This document shows, in pieces, positions 57,759 through 64,000 of a stretch of DNA of 64,000 nucleotides. Position 1 is the stretch's first letter; every line of letters starts with the position of its first letter. This DNA is from Timaviella obliquedivisa GSE-PSE-MK23-08B. GTDB lineage: Bacteria; Cyanobacteriota; Cyanobacteriia; Elainellales; Elainellaceae. A program made the translations under genes and the position numbers. Under the pieces are notes generated by a model. The model saw only the letters and a list, made by a program, of their open reading frames with translations. It was not told where the DNA came from and did not search any database. Location of the stretch: contig JAHHII010000004.1 of NCBI GenBank assembly GCA_019358855.1, positions 62,001-126,000 of the forward strand, written 5' to 3'.

Positions 57759-58181
57759 ATGGCAAAAAAAGTTGTAGCAATTATTAAACTAGCAATCACT
57801 GCTGGTAAAGCGAACCCGGCTCCTCCCATTGGTCCTGCCTTGGGTCAGCACGGGGTCAACATCATGATGTTCTGCAAAGAATATAATGCCCGCACCATGG
57901 ATCAGGCGGGTCTTGTCATTCCAGTAGAAATCTCGGTATTTGAAGACCGCAGTTTCACGTTTATTCTCAAAACACCGCCTGCATCTGTGCTGATTTGCAA
58001 AGCAGCAGGCATTGAACGCGGTTCGGGCGAACCCAACAAAACGAAGGTGGGTTCCATTACTCAGGCTCAGCTTCAAGAGATCGCTCAGACCAAGCTGCCT
58101 GACCTTAACGCAAACGATATTGAAGCTGCAATGAAAATTGTCGCTGGAACTGCCCGTAACATGGGTGTTTCCATCGTTTAA
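57759..58181 (+). CDS. rplK: 50S ribosomal protein L11
   Basis: L11 forms the GTPase-associated centre with L10 and L7/L12. It begins [35 protein letters not shown], followed by [18 protein letters not shown] and the C-terminal [22 protein letters not shown]. The 140-residue length is normal. It starts seven bases after nusG stops. Confidence 0.98.
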   Translation: MAKKVVAIIKLAITAGKANPAPPIGPALGQHGVNIMMFCKEYNARTMDQAGLVIPVEISVFEDRSFTFILKTPPASVLICKAAGIERGSGEPNKTKVGSITQAQLQEIAQTKLPDLNANDIEAAMKIVAGTARNMGVSIV

Positions 58182-58264
58182 GCTGTTGTCATTGTATTCA
58201 GAATTCATGTTCAACCTATTGTGGGGGAGGGGCAGCGCCTCGCTAATACCCCAGGAGATTAAAA

Positions 58265-58978
58265 ATGGCTAAAAAAGTATCCCGTCGATTGCAAGAATTG
58301 CAGAAGAAGGTCGAAGAGCGAACCTATCAGCCTTTAGAAGCTTTAACTTTGCTGAAAGAAACTGCAACGGCCAAGTTTGTAGAATCGGCTGAAGCGCATA
58401 TCCGTCTTGGTATTGACCCTAAGTACAGCGACCAACAGATCAGAACGACTGTGGCGTTGCCTAAAGGTACAGGGCAGGTGACCCGAGTTGCTGTGATTGC
58501 TAGAGGCGAAAAGGTCACAGAAGCGACGAACGCTGGAGCAGATCTCTCAGGCTCGGAAGAGTTGATTGAGGATATTGCTAAAGGCATGATGGATTTTGAT
58601 GTGCTGATTGCTACGCCCGACATGATGCCTCAGGTGGCAAAGTTGGGTCGTCAACTAGGGCCTCGTGGATTAATGCCTTCTCCTAAGGGTGGTACCGTTA
58701 CCTTTGATGTGGCGCAAGCTATTTCTGAGTTCAAAGCTGGTAAGCTGGAGTTCCGGGCTGACCGAACAGGTATTGTTCATGTTTTGTTTGGCAAGGCTTC
58801 TTTCTCAGAAGATGATTTGCTGACTAACCTGAAGGCGTTGCAGGAAACGATCGATCGCAATCGCCCTTCAGGAGCAAAGGGCCGTTTTTGGCGGACGATG
58901 TATATCTCGTCAACTATGGGACCTTCTATTGAGCTAGACATTAATGCTCTCCGCGACCTGAAGACTGACGCTAACTAA
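58265..58978 (+). CDS. rplA: 50S ribosomal protein L1
   Basis: L1 forms the stalk near the E site. Conserved segments: [51 protein letters not shown] and [23 protein letters not shown]. The 237-residue size is standard. The 83-bp gap after rplK includes a GC-rich stretch but no obvious terminator. In other bacteria L1 also represses its own operon. Confidence 0.98.
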   Translation: MAKKVSRRLQELQKKVEERTYQPLEALTLLKETATAKFVESAEAHIRLGIDPKYSDQQIRTTVALPKGTGQVTRVAVIARGEKVTEATNAGADLSGSEELIEDIAKGMMDFDVLIATPDMMPQVAKLGRQLGPRGLMPSPKGGTVTFDVAQAISEFKAGKLEFRADRTGIVHVLFGKASFSEDDLLTNLKALQETIDRNRPSGAKGRFWRTMYISSTMGPSIELDINALRDLKTDAN

Positions 58979-59224
58979 GGAGCGCCTAGAATTGCAGATT
59001 TTGTCCAAACTAAATCAGTAGAACCCAAGACAGCAGGTGCCATGTGCTTAATTGCCTGCCGAGGTTTGAATTTCAACTTGTCGTGTGTGACGGGTTTAAA
59101 GAAATTTGAAAACCTCGGAGTCTGAGCCGAGGTTTTTTATTGAGAATAGTTTTGTCTTAGAAAACAACCTAGAAGTTTGGACGACAAATAGTTTATCCCG
59201 GTTTTTCAAGGAGGTGAGATACGT
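58979..59224 (+). promoter_or_regulatory. Leader before rplJ with attenuator-like alternative structures
   Basis: This 246-bp leader ends in a terminator hairpin (59109-59136, AAAACCTCGG/CCGAGGTTTT) followed by T residues. Upstream, 59059-59076 (CCGAGGTTTGAATTTCAA) can pair instead with 59101-59118 (GAAATTTGAAAACCTCGG), which would remove the left arm of the terminator. This is the layout of a transcription attenuator, in the position where L10-type leaders occur. No protein or ligand is identified by sequence alone. Confidence 0.65.
59108..59139 (+). terminator. Terminator hairpin in the rplJ leader
   Basis: Ten-base arms AAAACCTCGG and CCGAGGTTTT around an eight-base loop, then T residues and TATT. 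It lies 85 bases before rplJ. Confidence 0.88.
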
Positions 59225-59749
59225 ATGGGTAGAACGCTAGAAGAGAAGAAAGGCACTGTGTCTGATCTCAAGGAAACTTTGAGTCATGCTCAGTTGGCAG
59301 TGGTTATTGACTATAAAGGTCTAACCGTTGCTGAAATGACCGACTTGCGCAATCGTCTCCGCCCCAAAGGTGGACAATGCAAGATTGCTAAGAACACGCT
59401 GATGAAGATTGCGATCGCGGGTGACAAAAAATGGGAAACCATGTCGCCCCTTTGCAAAGATTCTGCCGCATTCTTACTAATCGGCGAAGACATTGGTGGT
59501 GCCCTCAAGGCTTACCAAGAGTTCCAAAAAGTCTCCAAAAAATCCACCATTATGGGTGGCGCTATGGAGGGCAAGATTCTGAGCGAAGACCAGGTTAAGG
59601 CGATCGCTGACCTGCCTTCTAAAGAGCAACTCATGGCACAAATTGCGGGTGCCCTCAATGCTGTTACCGCCAAGATTGCCATTGGCATCAATCAAGTGCC
59701 TTCTGGTTTAGCAAGAGCGCTGCAAGCGGTTGCTGACAAAGAGCAGTAA
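59225..59749 (+). CDS. rplJ: 50S ribosomal protein L10
   Basis: L10 anchors L7/L12 dimers on the ribosome. It starts MGRTLEEKKGTVSDLKETLSHAQLAVVIDYKGLTV, with MTDLRNRLRPKGGQCKIAKNTLMKIA, and ends with the helical L12-binding tail. Its 174 residues is slightly long but normal for cyanobacteria. GGAGGTGA lies eight to fifteen bases before the ATG. It is followed 56 bp later by rplL. Confidence 0.97.
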   Translation: MGRTLEEKKGTVSDLKETLSHAQLAVVIDYKGLTVAEMTDLRNRLRPKGGQCKIAKNTLMKIAIAGDKKWETMSPLCKDSAAFLLIGEDIGGALKAYQEFQKVSKKSTIMGGAMEGKILSEDQVKAIADLPSKEQLMAQIAGALNAVTAKIAIGINQVPSGLARALQAVADKEQ

Positions 59750-59805
59750 TGCTGGTTTCACTCATCATTCCTCGTTTCAATCTTATTCACTAAGGAGTTT
59801 CGTCC

Positions 59806-60192
59806 ATGTCTACTAAAACTGATTCCATTCTTGAAGAACTAAAGACTCTGACTCTACTCGAAGCCTCTGAACTGGTTAAAGGCATCGAAGAAGCCTTCGG
59901 CGTTAGTGCTGCGGCTCCTGTTGGCGGCATGATGATGGCTGCGGCTCCAGGTGCTCCGGCTGAAGAAGTTGAAGAGCAGACCGAATTTAATGTTGTCCTT
60001 GAAGAAGTGCCTGCTGATAAGAAGATTTCCGTTCTAAAGGCAGTTCGTGAATTAACTGGCTTAGGCTTGAAAGAAGCCAAAGATTTGGTGGAATCCACAC
60101 CTAAGGCTGTTAAAGAAGGCATTGCTAAAGAGGCGGCTGAGGAAGCTAAGAAAGCCCTCGAAACCGCAGGCGGTAAAGCTTCTATTAAGTAA
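59806..60192 (+). CDS. rplL: 50S ribosomal protein L7/L12
   Basis: The acidic stalk protein that recruits GTPase factors. The N-terminal dimer helix ([29 protein letters not shown]), the Ala/Gly/Pro hinge, and the C-terminal domain with [36 protein letters not shown] are all present. A terminator follows. Confidence 0.98.
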   Translation: MSTKTDSILEELKTLTLLEASELVKGIEEAFGVSAAAPVGGMMMAAAPGAPAEEVEEQTEFNVVLEEVPADKKISVLKAVRELTGLGLKEAKDLVESTPKAVKEGIAKEAAEEAKKALETAGGKASIK

Positions 60193-60258
60193 AATTTCTC
60201 CTATTAGCTGAAAGTAGAAATAACTCGGTGAGTTGTCTCTACTTCCCACAGGGAGTAT

Positions 60259-60296
60259 AAAGACCCTCAATCTTTTAGGAAGTTGGGGGTCTTTTT
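60259..60296 (+). terminator. Rho-independent terminator of the rplJ-rplL operon
   Basis: AAAGACCCTCAA pairs with TTGGGGGTCTTT (one G-T) around a 12-base loop, then five T residues; it lies 67 bases after rplL. Confidence 0.9.
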
Positions 60297-60308
60297 GTCA
60301 GTTAGCCC

Positions 60309-60845
60309 TTACTTCAGATTTAGCAATCCTTCTTCCTTCAATTTTGGATCAAATCGAATTGGCATTCTCACACCTCGCAACTCTAGCCCTAATAAAACTT
60401 CAGCTTCTACTCGACGCGCAACCTGCTTTAAAGTTTTGATTTTACCCATCTCATCTGTTGCGGCATAAGCCGCTTGCTCTGCTGCTGTCATTTTCAATTT
60501 GGCATCAATGGGTTGATTCCAAGTGGATTCTTCTGCATCATTACCAACTGGAGTTGAGCCGTTTTCAGTAATCCAAGCTGCTCGGATTTCTTCTAAAATA
60601 GTGCGGCTAGGGCGATCGATCGTTTGAACTTTCAGCCAGTAACATTTTTCAGGTTGCCGAACCAAATGCTGCTTCAAGCTCAGGGAAACGTCACGAGAAT
60701 AGCCAATAAACTGTAGGGTTTTCGTTTGATCAAAAATGGCGTAAACTCCAACCTTCCCAAAAAATTGTTCAGTTGTTTCCCCTATCTCGTTGAGGTAAGG
60801 AATGTATTCTAAAGACGCAAGTGTCGAAGTTATATCGGTGTTCAT
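60309..60845 (-). CDS. GIY-YIG nuclease family protein
   Basis: The 178-residue protein has a GIY-YIG fold at residues 30-105: the motif halves appear as GVYAIFD and FIGYSRD (Tyr and Arg of the site), with a downstream ITENGSTPVGN holding a candidate catalytic Glu. The C-terminal part is helical and Lys/Glu-rich. Such stand-alone proteins occur in cyanobacteria and plastids with no proven substrate. It follows a hypothetical gene by 12 bp, an apparent two-gene operon. Confidence 0.83.
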   Translation of the reverse strand: MNTDITSTLASLEYIPYLNEIGETTEQFFGKVGVYAIFDQTKTLQFIGYSRDVSLSLKQHLVRQPEKCYWLKVQTIDRPSRTILEEIRAAWITENGSTPVGNDAEESTWNQPIDAKLKMTAAEQAAYAATDEMGKIKTLKQVARRVEAEVLLGLELRGVRMPIRFDPKLKEEGLLNLK

Positions 60846-60857
60846 AAATGAGTGCGT

Positions 60858-61217
60858 TTATGGCTCTAGAAAATGGGGCAAGGCAGAGTCAGTTAGATTC
60901 TTCTTTCGATAAATGGCACATAACCGACTGGGTTGAAAAACCTTTGCCTGAAACATAAAGTTCGGCGGTACGTTAATAATCACGTAGTCTTCAGAATCAT
61001 GGTATGGCTCGAACTCTACAGGCATTCCCTTGGTTGCGTTGGGAGCGTAGGGAACGGGTTGAAATAGCAGATCGGTAAACTCAATTTCTTCACAGGTTAC
61101 CTGGTTTGCAATTTGTTGCAGAAAAGTTTCACCTTTGAGTAAGTCAAACAGGGTCTCTTTGGCTGCGGGTTCGAGGGTAAAGTTGCCGTCATATTGCTGA
61201 ACAATTTTAAGATTCAT
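60858..61217 (-). CDS. Hypothetical protein
   Basis: No family recognised. The 119-residue product has an alpha/beta pattern: strand MNLKIVQQYDGNFTLE, a short helix, and a Pro/Phe-rich middle (LLFQPVPYAPNATKGMPVEFEPYHDSEDYVIINVPPNF). There is a single-strand finish, no membrane segment and no Cys pairs. It is the first gene of a pair with the GIY-YIG gene, which starts 12 bp after it, so the two may act together. Confidence 0.65.
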   Translation of the reverse strand: MNLKIVQQYDGNFTLEPAAKETLFDLLKGETFLQQIANQVTCEEIEFTDLLFQPVPYAPNATKGMPVEFEPYHDSEDYVIINVPPNFMFQAKVFQPSRLCAIYRKKNLTDSALPHFLEP

Positions 61218-61420
61218 CGGGGTTCAGGCATTCCTTAAAGCAATGGGCTGTGGGTTGATAGAGGTTGACTTGAGATAACTCCTCTGATCTCAAGCCTATG
61301 GGATTGTGGAACACCTGTCAGTAGGGCAAAACGTTTCAAGCGATTAAGAATTGTGATTATCTTTATAGGTCGGGAATTCTGAGTGCGTGAGCATTCTTTA
61401 TTGATTCAATGGCAGGACAG

Positions 61421-62548
61421 ATGCGCAACTTCTCGAAATTAAGCCTAGTCGGTATGACGGCGATCGCCCTCACGCTCTTTACTCCTTTAACACTTGATTG
61501 GCAAGGTTTATCAAAGCAGGGCTTGGGATTGATTCAGGACGATCGCGCTGAAGCCAAGTCTAGTTCAGGGGGGCGATCGCGTGGCGGCTCTTTTAGCGGC
61601 GGTTCTTCTGGCAGCAGTTCCTCCAGTCGTTCATCGTCTCCCTCTAGAAGCAGTGGTTCAAGCAGTGGTTCATCGTCTTCATCTGGAAGCAGCAGTTTTT
61701 CGTCTCCCTCTCGAAGTAGTGGTGCTTCGAGTAGCGATCGCCCTAGAAGGTCTGATCCCGTTCCCAATAGCCGTCCTGCTTATGGATACTCGACTGGTGG
61801 ATACTCGACTGGTGGATACTCGACTGACTATAGCAGTAACTCAACCTCTAGCTCTGAGGATGGTGTCTGGCTTACCTTGATTGTGATGGGCGGAATTATT
61901 GTGATTGTGATAGGGGGAACTATTGAGGCGATCGCTTACCTCATTTGGAAAGGCAAAGGTAGCGGCACAGATGAAAAAGACAATGATATAGTCACCGTAA
62001 CGCAGCTTCAGATAGCTTTATTGGCTCAGGAACGGGAAATTCAAAATCGGTTAAGTGAGCTAACTCTCAATGCCGACATGGAAACTCCGGAGGGGCGCAG
62101 TGAAATGCTAAAGGAATCGGTGCTGGCGTTGTTGCGATCGCCTGAAAACTGGAGTCATATTTACAGCCACTCGCAAGTTGCTAAAGACCGAGACTCAGCA
62201 GGTCAGGTTTTCGAGCAGATCTCGATGACAGAACGCAGCAAAGTAAAAGCCGAAACTTTGGTTAACGTCGGTGGTAAAGTCCGTCATCAAGCCCTCAAGA
62301 TTTCTAAGGATGCTGATCCGGGTTCTTACATTATTGTGACGCTGCTAGTTGGCACTGAACACGACCAGCCACTGTTTGACAAAGCACAAACTAGCGAAGG
62401 TCTGAAAACCGCTTTACAAAACCTGGGAGCAGTTTCTACAGAAGATTTATTGATTTTGGAGCTACTTTGGAATCCTCAAGACTCTAAGGAAAGTTTGACC
62501 TATGACGAAATGCTGGAGGCTTACCCTGAGTTGGAGGCGATCGCATAG
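61421..62548 (+). CDS. DUF1517 domain-containing membrane protein
   Basis: The 375-residue protein starts with a hydrophobic signal-like segment (LVGMTAIALTLFTPLTL), followed by a Ser/Gly/Arg-rich low-complexity stretch (about 45-105) with repeated GGSS and SGSS. A Tyr/Ser section (GYSTG repeats, 15-bp tandem units at 61784-61828) follows. After it comes a membrane helix (WLTLIVMGGIIVIVIGGTIEAIAYLIW, about 152-178) and a large soluble C-terminal DUF1517 region. The family is conserved in cyanobacteria and chloroplasts with unknown function. The ATG at 61421 fits better than 61409. Confidence 0.87.
   Translation: MRNFSKLSLVGMTAIALTLFTPLTLDWQGLSKQGLGLIQDDRAEAKSSSGGRSRGGSFSGGSSGSSSSSRSSSPSRSSGSSSGSSSSSGSSSFSSPSRSSGASSSDRPRRSDPVPNSRPAYGYSTGGYSTGGYSTDYSSNSTSSSEDGVWLTLIVMGGIIVIVIGGTIEAIAYLIWKGKGSGTDEKDNDIVTVTQLQIALLAQEREIQNRLSELTLNADMETPEGRSEMLKESVLALLRSPENWSHIYSHSQVAKDRDSAGQVFEQISMTERSKVKAETLVNVGGKVRHQALKISKDADPGSYIIVTLLVGTEHDQPLFDKAQTSEGLKTALQNLGAVSTEDLLILELLWNPQDSKESLTYDEMLEAYPELEAIA
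61784..61828. repeat. 15-bp tandem repeat, three units, in the DUF1517 gene
   Basis: Units at 61784, 61799 and 61814 (GGATACTCGACTGGT, last two bases vary) encode GYSTG, GYSTG and GYSTD in frame. Confidence 0.9.
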
Positions 62549-62699
62549 TAGAAGAGGATAGTCATAATTTGTTAACCCCTACTGGATTATTAGCCGTGAT
62601 AAATTTTAGAGGCGTTCAGTCTTTTGGTAGAAACTCCCACCTATATGGCAGTCTAGCCTTTAAACTAAACACTGTAGAACGCTTTGGGGCAGTCAAACT

Positions 62700-63179
62700 T
62701 TGCTAGACGAACAAGCTAAAAAAACAATGCTACGCAAAATTCCGCACGGGCTTTTCGTCTGCGGTGTTAAAGACGGTGAAGAAGTCAATGGCTTTACTGC
62801 AAGCTGGGTGATGCAGGCATCTTTTCAGCCGCCTTTAGTGGTGAATTGCGTCAATAAGACTTCTGGCTCCCACGCCATGATTCACTCCAGTCAAGTCTTT
62901 GCTCTCAGCGTGTTAGGGGCTGAACAAAAAGACATGGCTCAAAAATTCTTCAAGCCCCAACGTCGAGTAGGCAACAAGTTTGAAGACGTAGAATTTTATA
63001 CGGGTGAGACGGGTTGTCCCATTATTTCCGACTCGTTGGGATATGTAGAATGTCGAGTTGTTGGCACTGTAGAGCATGGTGACCATACAGTATTTGTAGG
63101 GGAAGTCATTGCGGCTGGCGTTCACCGTGAAGGCGACCCGCTACTGCTAGAAAGCACGGGTTGGAACTACGGCGGCTAG
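62700..63179 (+). CDS. Flavin reductase family protein
   Basis: The 159-residue protein has the split-barrel FMN-binding fold of the DIM6/NTAB flavin reductases: IPHGLFVCGVKDGEEVNGFTASWVMQASFQPPLVV (FMN strand region) and SQVFALSVLGAEQKDMAQKFF, ending HTVFVGEVIAAGVHREGDPLLL. The start is likely TTG at 62700 (LDEQAKKTMLRKIP is family-like), with GGGGC upstream; the first ATG would be at 62727. It probably supplies reduced flavin or acts as a redox sensor; the partner is unknown. Confidence 0.85.
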   Translation: MLDEQAKKTMLRKIPHGLFVCGVKDGEEVNGFTASWVMQASFQPPLVVNCVNKTSGSHAMIHSSQVFALSVLGAEQKDMAQKFFKPQRRVGNKFEDVEFYTGETGCPIISDSLGYVECRVVGTVEHGDHTVFVGEVIAAGVHREGDPLLLESTGWNYGG

Positions 63180-63412
63180 AGAAGCCTAGAATTTTGCCAA
63201 GCGTACTGCTTTGCAGATACCGTAGAGATCGCCTTTGGGCAAAGTCGTTTTTGATCAGCCCTATTTGCTGCTAGTGAAATATTGGAGCAAATAGAATATT
63301 AATTTCTCAGGAGGATAGGGTTGCCCGTTCGTCCTTATTAGGTTGCCTAATCTAATGCTTTGAAATTGTCGAGTAATCTTACTGCGAAGAATGCGAAGAA
63401 TATTATAAAAAT

Positions 63413-63445
63413 AAAAATCCCCCACCTTACGGCAGGGGATTTTTT
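63413..63445 (-). terminator. Rho-independent terminator of psaB
   Basis: On the minus strand AAAAATCCCC and GGGGATTTTT pair around 13 bases, followed by more A/T; the hairpin lies 20 bases past the psaB stop. Confidence 0.88.
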
Positions 63446-63464
63446 CATTTACCGATCGAACTGA

Positions 63465-64000
63465 TTAACCGTAACGGCTAGCAGTCGAAGCAATTAGGAA
63501 TGCCGCGTAAGTCAAGATATACCCCACTGTGAAGTGAGCTAAACCAACCACACGACCTTGAACAATCGACATCGCTACAGGCTTGTCCTTCCAACGAACC
63601 AGGTTTGCTAGAGGCGTGCGCTCATGTGCCCAAACGATCGTTTCAATCAACTCTTGCCAGTACCCTCTCCAGGAGATCAGGAACATGAAGCCCGTTGCCC
63701 AAACCAGGTGCCCAAATAGGAACATCCAAGCCCAGACCGCCAGATTGTTCATGCCGTAGGGATTATACCCGTTGATCAGCTGAGCAGAATTAAGCCAGAG
63801 GTAATCGCGGAGCCAGCCCATGATAGTGACAGACGACTCGTTGAACTGAGCGACGTTACCACTCCAGATTGCCAGATGCTTCCAGTGCCAGTAGAAGGTG
63901 ACCCAACCAATGGTATTTAGCATCCAGAACATGGCAAGGTAGAACGAATCCCAGGCTGAGATGTCGCACGTACCACCACGACCAGGACCGTCGCAAGGGA
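63465..64000 (-). CDS. psaB: Photosystem I P700 apoprotein A2, C-terminal part (truncated by window edge)
   Basis: PsaB is one of the two large PSI core subunits. The visible 178 residues include [21 protein letters not shown] at the window edge, the F-X iron-sulfur cluster ligand loop (two Cys), then the last transmembrane helices: [40 protein letters not shown] and the C-terminal [25 protein letters not shown]. The upstream part and psaA lie outside the window. A terminator follows. Confidence 0.98.
   Translation of the reverse strand, partial: PCDGPGRGGTCDISAWDSFYLAMFWMLNTIGWVTFYWHWKHLAIWSGNVAQFNESSVTIMGWLRDYLWLNSAQLINGYNPYGMNNLAVWAWMFLFGHLVWATGFMFLISWRGYWQELIETIVWAHERTPLANLVRWKDKPVAMSIVQGRVVGLAHFTVGYILTYAAFLIASTASRYG

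Overview
This window is a chromosomal segment of a cyanobacterium, probably filamentous. It carries photosystem I genes (psaF, psaJ and the 3' end of psaB), chlP, an hps (hormogonium polysaccharide) locus, a cyanobacterial rplS-trnW-secE-nusG-rplKAJL block, and very frequent GCGATCGC (HIP1) octamers both inside and between genes. The assignment to a Leptolyngbya-like filamentous lineage is inference from gene content. No phage, IS element or CRISPR array was seen.

Layout. 1-11 kb: 3' end of glyS, murD converging on an sbcD-like nuclease gene, a YbjN protein, a methyltransferase, a coiled-coil protein, a GGDEF response regulator coupled to a decayed histidine kinase, a gamma-glutamylcyclotransferase-like protein, an alpha/beta hydrolase and tsaD. 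11-12 kb: psaF-psaJ with a strong terminator hairpin. 12-21 kb: a surface polysaccharide region with four glycosyltransferases and a dTDP-sugar operon rfbD-rfbA-rfbB (no rfbC in view). 21-24 kb: htpG and rpmB. 24-31.4 kb: hpsA (1613 codons) followed by three pseudopilin genes. 31.6-39.2 kb: SIMPL protein, rsmA-ispE-DUF3082, a REC-PAS-kinase, and a coupled set of a hypothetical, a CNNM/CorC protein and an EVE-domain gene. 39.2-51.2 kb: a CAU-anticodon tRNA, FHA protein, yidD, two separated sugar ABC permeases, a TVP38 protein, nurA, chlP, a DUF4160 pseudogene next to DUF2442, a GNAT, ilvC, an amidase, a trypco1-type protein and pyrF. 51.3-55.8 kb: purN, map and a CPXCG zinc-ribbon gene, then a cobalt/nickel ECF importer operon. 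56-60.3 kb: the translation/transcription block with an attenuator-like leader before rplJ. 60.3-64 kb: GIY-YIG pair, DUF1517 protein, flavin reductase and the psaB 3' end.

The most notable signals are: a 273-codon open frame that is recognisably a collapsed histidine kinase but lacks its catalytic parts, yet still overlaps the start of a diguanylate cyclase gene; a 22-bp perfect inverted repeat formed from the last codons of rfbB and the DNA after its stop; a set of 15-18 bp tandem duplications, most at gene ends; a two-way RNA switch candidate ahead of rplJ; and a DUF4160 gene broken by one in-frame stop beside an intact DUF2442 partner. I did not find a clearly new multi-gene system.
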